64,000 nucleotides of DNA from Stutzerimonas stutzeri RCH2 (GTDB lineage Bacteria; Pseudomonadota; Gammaproteobacteria; Pseudomonadales; Pseudomonadaceae), in contig NC_019936.1 in the NCBI RefSeq assembly GCF_000327065.1, positions 496,001 to 560,000 of the forward strand, in the 5' to 3' direction. Each line of letters starts with the position of its first letter. Position 1 is the first letter of the stretch. Both the position numbers and the translations under genes were made by a program. Positions 1-7,623 of this stretch are shown here, in pieces. The notes beneath the pieces are model-generated. The model saw nothing but the letters and a program-made list of their open reading frames with translations, was not told the DNA's origin and made no database searches.

Positions 1-1
1 C

Positions 2-121
2 TACCGCGCGGCAGCCCACCGGCAATCACTGCAGAAGCAGCCCGGACTGGTGAGTGGGGATCAATTCCACGACGAGCGTCGCGCAGTCATGCGTATCTGG
101 CGCGAGTTGGGGCTCAGCTGA
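2..121 (+). CDS. glnE: Glutamate-ammonia-ligase adenylyltransferase, C-terminal end (partial)
   Basis: An open frame enters from the left edge and runs 39 codons to a TGA at 119-121, ending in RAVMRIWRELGLS. The short helical, Arg-rich tail and the position 50 bp upstream of ilvE fit the end of GlnE, the bifunctional enzyme that adenylylates and deadenylylates glutamine synthetase. In P. aeruginosa glnE precedes ilvE and the waa cluster. Only the tail is visible, with no catalytic motif, so the name rests on context and the recalled C-terminal sequence. Confidence 0.6.
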   Translation, partial: YRAAAHRQSLQKQPGLVSGDQFHDERRAVMRIWRELGLS

Positions 122-171
122 GTCCCTCGTCGGGCTACCAAGCAATATCGAATTCTGAGGAGCTGGCAACG

Positions 172-1095
172 ATGTCGATGGCCGATCGTGATGGCGTCAT
201 CTGGTATGACGGCGAACTGGTGCAGTGGCGCGATGCGACCACCCATGTGCTGACCCATACCCTGCACTACGGCATGGGCGTGTTCGAAGGCGTGCGCGCT
301 TACAACACTCCGGACGGCACGGCGATCTTCCGCCTGCAGGCGCACACCGACCGCCTGTTCGATTCGGCACACATCATGAACATGCCGATGCCGTACTCGA
401 AGGAAGAGATCAACGAGGCGACCCGCGCCGCGGTACGCGAGAACAACCTGGAAAGCGCCTACATCCGCCCGATGGTGTTCTACGGAAGCGAAGGCATGGG
501 CCTGCGCGCCAGCGGCCTGAAGGTGCATGTGATCGTCGCCGCCTGGCACTGGGGCGCCTACATGGGCGACGAAGCGCTGGAACTGGGCATCAAGGTCCGC
601 ACCAGTTCCTTCACCCGCCATCACGTCAACATCACCATGACCCGCGCCAAGTCCAACGGTGCCTACATCAACTCGATGCTGGCCCTGCAGGAAGCCATTT
701 CCGGCGGCGCCGACGAAGCGCTGATGCTGGACCCCGAAGGCTACGTGGCCGAGGGCTCGGGCGAAAACATCTTCATCATCAAGGATGGCGTGATCTACAC
801 CCCGGAAGTCACCGCCTGCCTGAACGGCATCACCCGCGGCACCGTGCTGACCCTGGCCGCCGAGCATGGCCTGAAGATAGTCGAGAAGCGCATCACCCGC
901 GACGAGGTGTACATCGCCGACGAAGCCTTCTTCACCGGTACCGCCGCCGAAGTCACCCCGATCCGCGAAGTGGACGGTCGCGCCATCGGTATCGGCCGTC
1001 GTGGCCCGATCACCGAGAAGCTGCAGAAAGCCTACTTCGATCTGGTCACCGGCAAGACCGATGCCCACGCCGAATGGCGGACCCTGGTCAAGTAA
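172..1095 (+). CDS. ilvE: Branched-chain amino acid aminotransferase
   Basis: This 307-residue protein is a fold-type IV PLP aminotransferase that interconverts leucine, isoleucine and valine with their 2-oxo acids using glutamate/2-oxoglutarate, in the cytosol. It shows the family's HYGMGVFEGVRAY segment near residues 32-44, the lysine expected to bind PLP at about K160 (TRAKSNGAYINSML), and the later EGSGENIFI and GITRGTVL segments. Length is normal. The ATG at 172 follows a GAGGAG ribosome site; a second ATG two codons later is a possible alternative. It lies between glnE and waaF on the same strand, as in P. aeruginosa. A 78-bp gap with a small stem-loop separates it from waaF. Confidence 0.95.
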   Translation: MSMADRDGVIWYDGELVQWRDATTHVLTHTLHYGMGVFEGVRAYNTPDGTAIFRLQAHTDRLFDSAHIMNMPMPYSKEEINEATRAAVRENNLESAYIRPMVFYGSEGMGLRASGLKVHVIVAAWHWGAYMGDEALELGIKVRTSSFTRHHVNITMTRAKSNGAYINSMLALQEAISGGADEALMLDPEGYVAEGSGENIFIIKDGVIYTPEVTACLNGITRGTVLTLAAEHGLKIVEKRITRDEVYIADEAFFTGTAAEVTPIREVDGRAIGIGRRGPITEKLQKAYFDLVTGKTDAHAEWRTLVK

Positions 1096-1109
1096 GCCTG
1101 GCGCTGGGA

Positions 1110-1137
1110 GCCGGCAGCGCATGACTCGCTTGCCGGC
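1110..1137 (+). terminator. Stem-loop after ilvE
   Basis: GCCGGCAGCG at 1110-1119 pairs with CGCT-T-GCCGGC at 1127-1137 across a 7-base loop, with one bulged T. It lies 15 bp after the ilvE stop and before waaF. There is no U-tract, so it may be an attenuating hairpin and not a full terminator. Confidence 0.3.
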
Positions 1138-1173
1138 CACGCTTCCAGCCCCTCAGCTTATGGCTTAGAGCTT

Positions 1174-2208
1174 ATGAACATACTGATCGTAGGACCCAGC
1201 TGGGTTGGCGACATGGTGATGGCGCAGACGCTGTTCGTCTGCCTGAAACAGCGCCATCCCGACTGCCAGATCGACGTGCTGGCGCCTGAGTGGAGCCGGC
1301 CGATTCTCGAGCGCATGCCCGAGGTACGCCAGGCGCTGAGCTTTCCGGTCGGGCACGGCGTGCTCGACATGGCGACCCGGCGCAAGGTCGCGCAGAGCCT
1401 GCGTGGTCAGTACCAGCAGGCGATCCTGCTGCCCAACTCGCTGAAATCGGCACTGGTGCCGTTCTTTGCCGGCATCCCCAAGCGCACCGGCTGGCGTGGC
1501 GAAATGCGTTTCGGCCTGCTCAACGACATGCGCAAGCTGGACAAGCAGCGCTATCCGCTGATGATCGAGCGGTTCATGGCGCTGGCCTTCGAGCCGGGTA
1601 GCGACCTGCCCAAGCCGTATCCGAACCCGTCACTGCGCATCGACACCGAAACGCGCGATGCGGCCCTGGCACGCTTCGGCCTGAGCCTGGACCGGCCGGT
1701 GCTGGCGCTGTGCCCCGGTGCCGAATTCGGTGAGTCGAAGCGCTGGCCGACGGAGCACTTCGCCAAGGTCGCCGAGGTGAAGGTTCGCGAAGGCTGGCAG
1801 GTCTGGCTGTTCGGCTCGAAAAACGATCATCCGGTGGGTGAGCAGATCCTTGAGCGGCTGATTCCGGGCCTGCGTGAAGAGGCGGTGAACCTGGCCGGCG
1901 AAACCAGTCTGGCCGAAGCGATCGATCTGCTCTCCTGCGCCGATGCCGTGGTGTCCAACGACTCCGGTCTGATGCATGTCTCGGCAGCGCTCGGCCGGCC
2001 GTTGGCGGCCGTCTACGGTTCCACCTCGCCAACCTTCACCCCGCCGCTTTCCGAACAGGTCGAAGTGGTGCGCCTGGGCCTCGACTGCAGTCCCTGTTTC
2101 GAGCGCACCTGCCGCTTCGGCCACAACAACTGCATGCGCGAGCTGAAGCCGCGCGCGGTGATCGAGGCGCTGGATCGTCTGGTCCCGCAGTCGGTCGAGG
2201 TGCGCTGA
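1174..2208 (+). CDS. waaF: ADP-heptose:LPS heptosyltransferase II
   Basis: This 344-residue GT9, GT-B-fold enzyme adds the second L-glycero-D-manno-heptose to the inner LPS core on the cytoplasmic face. The N-terminus (NILIVGPSWVGDMVMAQ) is the family signature. ALCPGAEFGESKRWP near residues 180-195 and VVSNDSGLMHVSAALGRP near 263-280 form the ADP-heptose site. C-terminal cysteines (CSPCFERTCRFGHNNC) are typical of WaaF. The ATG at 1174 is the first codon that gives this start. It is the first gene of the LPS run, and the next gene begins directly after its stop at 2208. Confidence 0.95.
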   Translation: MNILIVGPSWVGDMVMAQTLFVCLKQRHPDCQIDVLAPEWSRPILERMPEVRQALSFPVGHGVLDMATRRKVAQSLRGQYQQAILLPNSLKSALVPFFAGIPKRTGWRGEMRFGLLNDMRKLDKQRYPLMIERFMALAFEPGSDLPKPYPNPSLRIDTETRDAALARFGLSLDRPVLALCPGAEFGESKRWPTEHFAKVAEVKVREGWQVWLFGSKNDHPVGEQILERLIPGLREEAVNLAGETSLAEAIDLLSCADAVVSNDSGLMHVSAALGRPLAAVYGSTSPTFTPPLSEQVEVVRLGLDCSPCFERTCRFGHNNCMRELKPRAVIEALDRLVPQSVEVR

Positions 2209-3210
2209 TTGAAGGTCCTGCTGGTCAAGACCTCGTCGCTGGGCGATGTCGTGCATACCCTGCCGGCCCTGACCGATGCGCAGCGGGCGCTGCCCGGCAT
2301 CCGGTTCGACTGGGTGGTGGAGGAGGGCTTCGCCGAAATTCCGGCCTGGCATCCGGCAGTGGCACAGGTGATCCCGGTAGCGATTCGCCGCTGGCGCAAG
2401 CACCCGCTGCAGACTCTGCGCAACGGTGAATGGCAGCGCTTCAAGGCACGCCTGCGGGAAGGCCGTTACGACCTGGTGATCGATGCCCAGGGCTTGCTGA
2501 AAAGCGCCTGGCTGACCCGCTACGTCAAGGCTCCGGTCGCCGGATTGAACCGGGAGTCTGCGCGTGAGCCCATCGCCGCACGCTTCTATGACCGATGCTA
2601 CGCAGTGCCGCGTGACCAGCATGCGCTGGAACGGGTGCGTCAGCTGTTCGCCCAGGCGCTCGCGTATCCGCTGCCGCAGGATGTCGCCGACTACGGGCTC
2701 GATCGCGAGCAGATGGCGGCGCCCAGCGACCAGCCCTATCTGCTGTTTCTGCACGGCACCACCTGGCCGAGCAAGCACTGGCCGGAAGCCTATTGGCGCG
2801 AGCTGGCCGAGCGCATGAGCGATTTCGGCTGGGCGATCCGCTTGCCGTGGGGCAATGCCGAAGAGAAGGCGCGGGCCGAACGCATCGTCAGCGGCATAGC
2901 CAACGCCGCGGTGCTGCCGAAGCTCAATCTTGCCGGTGTCGCCCGGGTCATCGCCGGTGCACGCGCCTGCGTCGCGGTGGACACCGGTCTCGGCCACCTG
3001 GCCGCGGCGCTGGATGTGCCGAGCATTTCACTTTATGGTCCGACCCTGCCCGGGCGGGTCGGCGCGTATGGGCGCTCGCAGGTGCACCTGTGTGCCAGCG
3101 GGCCGAACGCCGGTCGCGGTGACCGGCACAAGCCCTGTTTCGACGACCTGCGCCCCGAGCGCGTCGTCACCGAATTGAAAGCCCTGCTGCGGGCCCCGGA
3201 GTCCGTCTGA
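2209..3210 (+). CDS. waaC: ADP-heptose:LPS heptosyltransferase I
   Basis: This 333-residue GT9 enzyme transfers the first heptose onto Kdo of the inner core. The TTG start at 2209 abuts the waaF TGA and opens KVLLVKTSSLGDVVHTLPA, the WaaC N-terminal signature. LFLHGTTWPSKHWPEAYW near residues 181-198 and VAVDTGLGHLAAALDVPS near 254-271 are the donor-binding segments. Length is normal. The zero-base junction with waaF and the overlap with waaG (TGATG) indicate translational coupling in one operon. Confidence 0.95.
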   Translation: MKVLLVKTSSLGDVVHTLPALTDAQRALPGIRFDWVVEEGFAEIPAWHPAVAQVIPVAIRRWRKHPLQTLRNGEWQRFKARLREGRYDLVIDAQGLLKSAWLTRYVKAPVAGLNRESAREPIAARFYDRCYAVPRDQHALERVRQLFAQALAYPLPQDVADYGLDREQMAAPSDQPYLLFLHGTTWPSKHWPEAYWRELAERMSDFGWAIRLPWGNAEEKARAERIVSGIANAAVLPKLNLAGVARVIAGARACVAVDTGLGHLAAALDVPSISLYGPTLPGRVGAYGRSQVHLCASGPNAGRGDRHKPCFDDLRPERVVTELKALLRAPESV

Positions 3211-4331
3211 TGCAACTGGCCTTCATTCTCTACAAGTATTTTCCCTTCGGCGGTCTGCAGCGCGATTTCATGCGCATAGCCCTCGAATGCCAGCGTCGCG
3301 GCCACACGATCCGTGTCTACGCGATGATCTGGGAAGGCGACGTGCCGGACGGCTTCGAGGTGCTGATTGCACCGGTCAAGGCGCTGTTCAATCACACCCG
3401 CAACGAGCGCTTCACTGCCTGGGTCGAGGCGGACCTGAGCAAGCGGCCGGTCGACCGGGTGATCGGCTTCAACAAGATGCCGGGACTGGATGTGTATTAC
3501 GCCGCCGATCCCTGCTTCGAGGACAAGGCGCAGACCCTGCGCAACCCGATTTACCGCCGCTGGGGTCGCTACAAGCATTTTGCCGAGTACGAGCGCGCGG
3601 TGTTCGCGCCCGAGGCGAAGACCGAAATCCTGATGATCTCCGAGGTGCAGCAGCCGCTGTTCGTCAAACACTACGGCACGCCCGCCGAGCGCTTTCACTT
3701 GTTGCCGCCGGGCATCGCCCAGGATCGCCGCGCTCCGGCCAATGCCGCGCAGATCCGTGCCGAGTTCCGCGAGGAGTTCGAGGTGCGCCCCGACGAGCTG
3801 CTGCTGGTGCAGATCGGTTCCGGCTTCAAGACCAAGGGCGTCGACCGCAGCCTCAAGGCCTTGGCTGCACTGCCGCGCGAACTGAGCCAGCGTACCCGGC
3901 TGCTGGTGATCGGCCAGGACGATCCCAAGCCGTTCAAGCTGCAGGCCAAGGCGCTGGGCGTCTCCGGCATGGTCGAGTTTCTCAGGGGGCGTAGCGACAT
4001 CCCGCGCTTTCTGCTCGGTGCCGATCTGCTGATCCATCCGGCCTATAACGAGAACACCGGTACCGTGCTGCTCGAGGCGTTGGTCGCCGGGCTGCCGGTG
4101 CTGGTCAGCGACGTATGTGGCTACGCCCACTACATCGCCGATGCCGATTGCGGTCGCGTGGTGCCCGGCCCGTTCGAGCAGAGCGTCCTTGATCGAATGC
4201 TGGCACAGATGCTGGCCGAGGATCAGCAGCGCGCCGCCTGGAGTCGCAACGGGCTGGCATATGCCGAAACGGCCGACCTTTATTCGATGCCGCAGAAAGC
4301 GGCCGATGTGATCCTGGAGGAGCGCGCATGA
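3210..4331 (+). CDS. waaG: LPS core glycosyltransferase WaaG (GT4)
   Basis: This 373-residue GT-B enzyme, by homology, adds the first outer-core hexose (galactosamine in P. aeruginosa, glucose in E. coli) to heptose II. It starts MQLAFILYKYFPFGGLQRDF, a WaaG hallmark, and carries the C-terminal nucleotide-sugar motif ENTGTVLLEALVAGLPVLVS around residues 279-298, with the GT4 E-x7-E arrangement. The ATG at 3210 overlaps the waaC stop by one base. A 43-bp gap precedes waaP. The sugar transferred in this strain cannot be read from sequence. Confidence 0.93.
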   Translation: MQLAFILYKYFPFGGLQRDFMRIALECQRRGHTIRVYAMIWEGDVPDGFEVLIAPVKALFNHTRNERFTAWVEADLSKRPVDRVIGFNKMPGLDVYYAADPCFEDKAQTLRNPIYRRWGRYKHFAEYERAVFAPEAKTEILMISEVQQPLFVKHYGTPAERFHLLPPGIAQDRRAPANAAQIRAEFREEFEVRPDELLLVQIGSGFKTKGVDRSLKALAALPRELSQRTRLLVIGQDDPKPFKLQAKALGVSGMVEFLRGRSDIPRFLLGADLLIHPAYNENTGTVLLEALVAGLPVLVSDVCGYAHYIADADCGRVVPGPFEQSVLDRMLAQMLAEDQQRAAWSRNGLAYAETADLYSMPQKAADVILEERA

Positions 4332-4374
4332 CCGTCGCCGCTCAGTCAGCGACCTGTCGATTGGCGGAGCCTCT

Positions 4375-5181
4375 ATGCGCCTGATGCTCTCGGAGCCGTT
4401 CAAAAGCCTCTGGCATGGCACGGATCCGTTCGTCGAAGTCGAACGTCTCGATGGTCAGGTCTACCGCGAGCTGGAAGGCCGGCGCACCCTGCGCACGGAG
4501 GTCGGCGGGCGCGGATACTTCGTCAAGATTCATCGGGGCATCGGCTGGGGCGAGATCGCCAAGAACCTGCTCACCGCCAAGGCGCCGGTGCTGGGAGCCG
4601 GCCAGGAGTGGCGCGCCATTCAGCGGCTGCACGAAGTGGGGGTTCCGACCATGACCGCGGTTGCCTATGGCGAGCGTGGCGGCAATCCGGCGACTCAACA
4701 CTCGTTCATCATCACCGAAGAACTGGCGCCAACGGTCAGCCTGGAGGACTTCTCGGCTAACTGGCGTGAACAGCCACCCGCGCCGGCGCTCAAGCGCGCG
4801 CTGATTGCCGAAGTCGCGCGCATGGCCGGCGCCATGCACCGCGCTGGCGTCAACCACCGTGATTTCTACATCTGCCACTTTCTGCTGCATACCGACAGGC
4901 CGGTGACAGCGAGCGATTTCCGTCTGTCGCTGATCGACCTGCATCGCGCGCAAACCCGAGCCCAAACACCGCGGCGTTGGCGCGACAAGGATCTGGCTGG
5001 GTTGTATTTCTCCGCCCTGGAAGTCGGCCTGACCCGCGGCGATAGACTGCGTTTCCTGCGCAATTACTTTCAGCGCCCGTTGCGGGAGATTCTGCGTGAC
5101 GAGGCTGGGCTGTTGGCATGGTTGCAGCGCAAGGCCGAAAAGCTGCAGGCGCGCAAGCTGCGCTATGGGGATGCGCTTTGA
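4375..5181 (+). CDS. waaP: LPS core heptose(I) kinase
   Basis: This 268-residue sugar kinase phosphorylates heptose I of the core. In P. aeruginosa this step is essential for export of mature LPS. The eukaryotic-kinase-like fold shows the Gly/Lys lobe (GYFVKIHRGIGWGEIAKNLL near 48-67), the catalytic loop HRDFYICHFL with Asp at residue 163, and the metal-binding LSLIDLHRAQ. All key residues are present. ATG 4375 is the only sensible start, because an upstream ATG at 4328 opens a 19-codon dead end in another frame. It sits 8 bp before the next gene. Confidence 0.95.
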   Translation: MRLMLSEPFKSLWHGTDPFVEVERLDGQVYRELEGRRTLRTEVGGRGYFVKIHRGIGWGEIAKNLLTAKAPVLGAGQEWRAIQRLHEVGVPTMTAVAYGERGGNPATQHSFIITEELAPTVSLEDFSANWREQPPAPALKRALIAEVARMAGAMHRAGVNHRDFYICHFLLHTDRPVTASDFRLSLIDLHRAQTRAQTPRRWRDKDLAGLYFSALEVGLTRGDRLRFLRNYFQRPLREILRDEAGLLAWLQRKAEKLQARKLRYGDAL

Positions 5182-5189
5182 GGACTGAG

Positions 5190-6146
5190 ATGGAATGGAA
5201 CGGCAGGCGCGTTGTTATCGCTCCCTGCCCTGCTCTAGGTGACGTGACGATATATTTGCGTTTGGCTTGGTTATTTCATCTTGCCGGTGCGGAAGTACGC
5301 TTTGTCAGTAGCTTGCTTAAGCCAGCTGAGAAGTATTTTGGCTGGTTGAAGGTAGAGCTGAGTGAACAAGTCGATCTGCTGCATCTGTGCACCCAAGCAG
5401 ATCTGGTCATTTGCTACATCAACTGGCTGACTTGCCATCCAGACTCGCTAGATCGGGTACTGGAAGAACGGAACATCTGCTTCGTCACGGCGAAGAAGCT
5501 GCCTGCTGCACTTAAGTTGGACGGCCGAGAAGTCGTCGTAGGCGATCACGTCTTTGCTGGAGCGAGCCGTGCGCTTTGTCAAAGCTCACGTGCAGGGCTA
5601 ACCATGCTGGGGTGGGTAGATGAGTATGCGGCGACAGTTTTCGGCTTGCGGAGCGACGCCCCGATTAACGTCGACCTATCGAAGCACTGCGCTGATTCAA
5701 AAAGGCGCGTAGCAATATTCCCCACTACCCCTCACGCGAAGAAAAACTACACAACGAGGGGATTCCGTTGGCTGGCTCAGCGTTTGCAAAAGCGGGGCTG
5801 GTTGGTCGAAATCGTTGGGATGCCTCACGAGATCGAAGTTCTGGCCCGGTGTTTTCCAGGTTTTTCCATTCGCACATTTCCCGATGTGCGTGCGCTGATG
5901 GACTTTCTGGTCAATTGCTCGGTAGTTGTCAGTAATGATTCTGGCGGCGGCCATCTCGGTTCGCTGCTGGGGCTGCAGAGCTTTACGGTTACGCGTAAGC
6001 ACACGGGTTTCGTATGGCGGCCGGGCTTCAATACGCGCAACGAAGTGTTGGCGCCAATCGTCTCGTTCAAGTTGCTGGGGCGTTACATATGGCGGCCTTT
6101 CATCCCGATTTGGCGGATCAGCAAGCGTCTGGGATATAGCCGCTGA
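5190..6146 (+). CDS. GT9-like (heptosyltransferase-type) protein
   Basis: This 318-residue protein resembles the ADP-heptose transferase fold. It has an N-terminal PCPALGDVTIYLRLAWLFHL in place of the WaaF/C GxxGDxxxxxP motif, and a C-terminal SNDSGGGHLGSLLGLQSF corresponding to the donor site SNDSGLMHVSAALG. The ATG at 5190 follows waaP by 8 bp; an upstream in-frame codon at 5118 would overlap waaP deeply and is rejected. The stop overlaps the next ATG (TGATG). The coding sequence is visibly richer in A/T than waaP before it, suggesting later acquisition. From memory, P. aeruginosa has no gene at this spot. A core sugar transferase role is inferred; donor and acceptor are unknown. Confidence 0.7.
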   Translation: MEWNGRRVVIAPCPALGDVTIYLRLAWLFHLAGAEVRFVSSLLKPAEKYFGWLKVELSEQVDLLHLCTQADLVICYINWLTCHPDSLDRVLEERNICFVTAKKLPAALKLDGREVVVGDHVFAGASRALCQSSRAGLTMLGWVDEYAATVFGLRSDAPINVDLSKHCADSKRRVAIFPTTPHAKKNYTTRGFRWLAQRLQKRGWLVEIVGMPHEIEVLARCFPGFSIRTFPDVRALMDFLVNCSVVVSNDSGGGHLGSLLGLQSFTVTRKHTGFVWRPGFNTRNEVLAPIVSFKLLGRYIWRPFIPIWRISKRLGYSR

Positions 6147-6880
6147 TGGCAAGTTGGACGTTGGATCCAGCCTACCTCGATCTGGACGGCGAGTTTGGCA
6201 GCCTGGAGGCTGTGTTTGCCCTCAACGGCGAGCGTCTGACGAAAGACCCCTTATCGGAGGTCATTCGAGTCGAGCGCAACGGTGTGCGCTACTACGTAAA
6301 ACGTTATTCCGGCGCGGGCAAAGGGTTACGCCGATTTATCGGTCGGCCGCGGGTAAAGGCGGAGTGGCAGAACCTTATGCTCTTTCGTCGTTGGGGCATT
6401 CCGACGGCGCCGATCGTGGCTTACGGCATGGAGCGACGCGGCGGGGCATTCCTACGAGGCGCGCTTATAACCCGGGAGCTGGAGCAGACGGACGATCTGG
6501 CGTTGCTGGCGGCCAACCACGATGCTCGCCTTCGCGATCCCCGCTGGGTACAGGAAGTCAGCCTGCAGCTGGCGCGTTCGACGCGAGCGATGCATGACCG
6601 GGGCTTTGCTCACAACGATCTCAAGTGGCGCAATCTGTTGGTCGACCCGCAGCGCCGCCTTTACCTGATCGACTGTCCGACCGGCGCGTTCTGGCGCGGT
6701 CCGTTTCTACAGCGGCGCATCATCAAGGACCTGGCCTGTCTGGACAAGGTTGCCAAGTACCAGCTCAGCCGAACCCAGCGCCTGCGGTTCTATCTGCAGT
6801 ACTGCCAGCGAAAGCGTTTGGTTGAGAAGGACAAGCCGCGCATCCAGCAGATTCTGAATTATTTCCAGGGGCGGGAATGA
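6146..6880 (+). CDS. LPS core kinase-like protein (RfaP/InaA family)
   Basis: This 244-residue kinase-fold protein corresponds by position to PA5008 of P. aeruginosa. VRYYVKRYSGAGKGLRRFIG near residues 49-68 supplies the ATP lysine, and GFAHNDLKWRNLL near 152-164 carries the catalytic Asp and Asn. LYLIDCPTG follows as the DFG-equivalent Asp. All catalytic residues therefore look intact, and a sugar kinase acting on core heptose is the likely role. It overlaps the upstream GT9-like gene by one base and the downstream kinase by 4 bases, so it is translated within the core operon. Confidence 0.8.
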   Translation: MASWTLDPAYLDLDGEFGSLEAVFALNGERLTKDPLSEVIRVERNGVRYYVKRYSGAGKGLRRFIGRPRVKAEWQNLMLFRRWGIPTAPIVAYGMERRGGAFLRGALITRELEQTDDLALLAANHDARLRDPRWVQEVSLQLARSTRAMHDRGFAHNDLKWRNLLVDPQRRLYLIDCPTGAFWRGPFLQRRIIKDLACLDKVAKYQLSRTQRLRFYLQYCQRKRLVEKDKPRIQQILNYFQGRE

Positions 6881-7623
6881 ACGATTTCATTGCACAGGCT
6901 GATCGCGCGACGCTGGAGCGTCACGGCTTAGCGGGGTTCGATGCTCTCTGGTCAGTGCAGTTAACGGCGGTGGATGAGCCCAACGTCGAGCGCGGCGGCT
7001 GGAGCAGTGTCTTCCGGCTGGAGCTTGACGACTCGGCGTTCTACCTGAAGCGGCAGAGCAATCATCTGACTCGCACATTGGCGCACCCGTTTGGCGAGCC
7101 AACGTTTGCCCGGGAGTTTCGCAATATCCGTCGTTATGCGCAGCTTGGCGTACCGGCGTTACAGGCCAGTTTCTTCGGGCAGCGCAAGGTCGGTGGCGAC
7201 AGGCGGGCTATTCTCCTGACGCGTGCGCTGGATGGCTGGATGGATCTAGAAGGCTGGCTGAAGCGATGGCCTGAGCTGGACGAATCACATCGCCAGGCCA
7301 TCGTCGGCGCGGTCGGCAGGCTGGCGCGCACCCTGCATCAGGCCGGACAGATGCATGGCTGCTTCTATCCGAAGCACATCTTCCTCCGCGAGCAGGGCGG
7401 TGACTGGAAGGCCTGCCTAATCGACTTGGAGAAGACTCGTCCTCTCCTGTTAGGACGGCGTGATCGCATCAAGGATCTGGAACCGCTGGTGCGGCGTGCA
7501 AGCTGCATCGGTGAGCAAGGCGTGCGGCATCTGCTGAATGCCTATCTGGACGATCCTCGCCAGGTCGAGCCATGGCAGCTGCAGTTGCAGCGGCGACACG
7601 AAGCCAAGGAGGCCCGCGGATGA
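6877..7623 (+). CDS. LPS kinase-family protein with altered catalytic loop
   Basis: This 248-residue InaA/RfaP-family protein corresponds by position to PA5007. It has the N-lobe GGWSSVFRLELDDSAFYLKR (about 39-58) and the C-lobe MHGCFYPKHIFLRE (about 151-164), followed by CLIDLEKTRP. The usual catalytic HxD reads HGC, so the expected Asp is a Cys. The loop otherwise matches WaaP-type HxxFYxxHxxL. It may use another residue, or be a non-catalytic partner of neighbouring kinases. It overlaps the gene before it by 4 bp and the next gene by 4 bp. A start at ATG 6877 is well supported. Confidence 0.78.
   Translation: MNDFIAQADRATLERHGLAGFDALWSVQLTAVDEPNVERGGWSSVFRLELDDSAFYLKRQSNHLTRTLAHPFGEPTFAREFRNIRRYAQLGVPALQASFFGQRKVGGDRRAILLTRALDGWMDLEGWLKRWPELDESHRQAIVGAVGRLARTLHQAGQMHGCFYPKHIFLREQGGDWKACLIDLEKTRPLLLGRRDRIKDLEPLVRRASCIGEQGVRHLLNAYLDDPRQVEPWQLQLQRRHEAKEARG

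Noticed and set aside
61..1140. Reverse open frame of 359 codons across ilvE
   Set aside because: It lies wholly antisense to a clearly conserved ilvE, with His/Gly/Asp-rich shadow composition typical of high-GC antisense frames.
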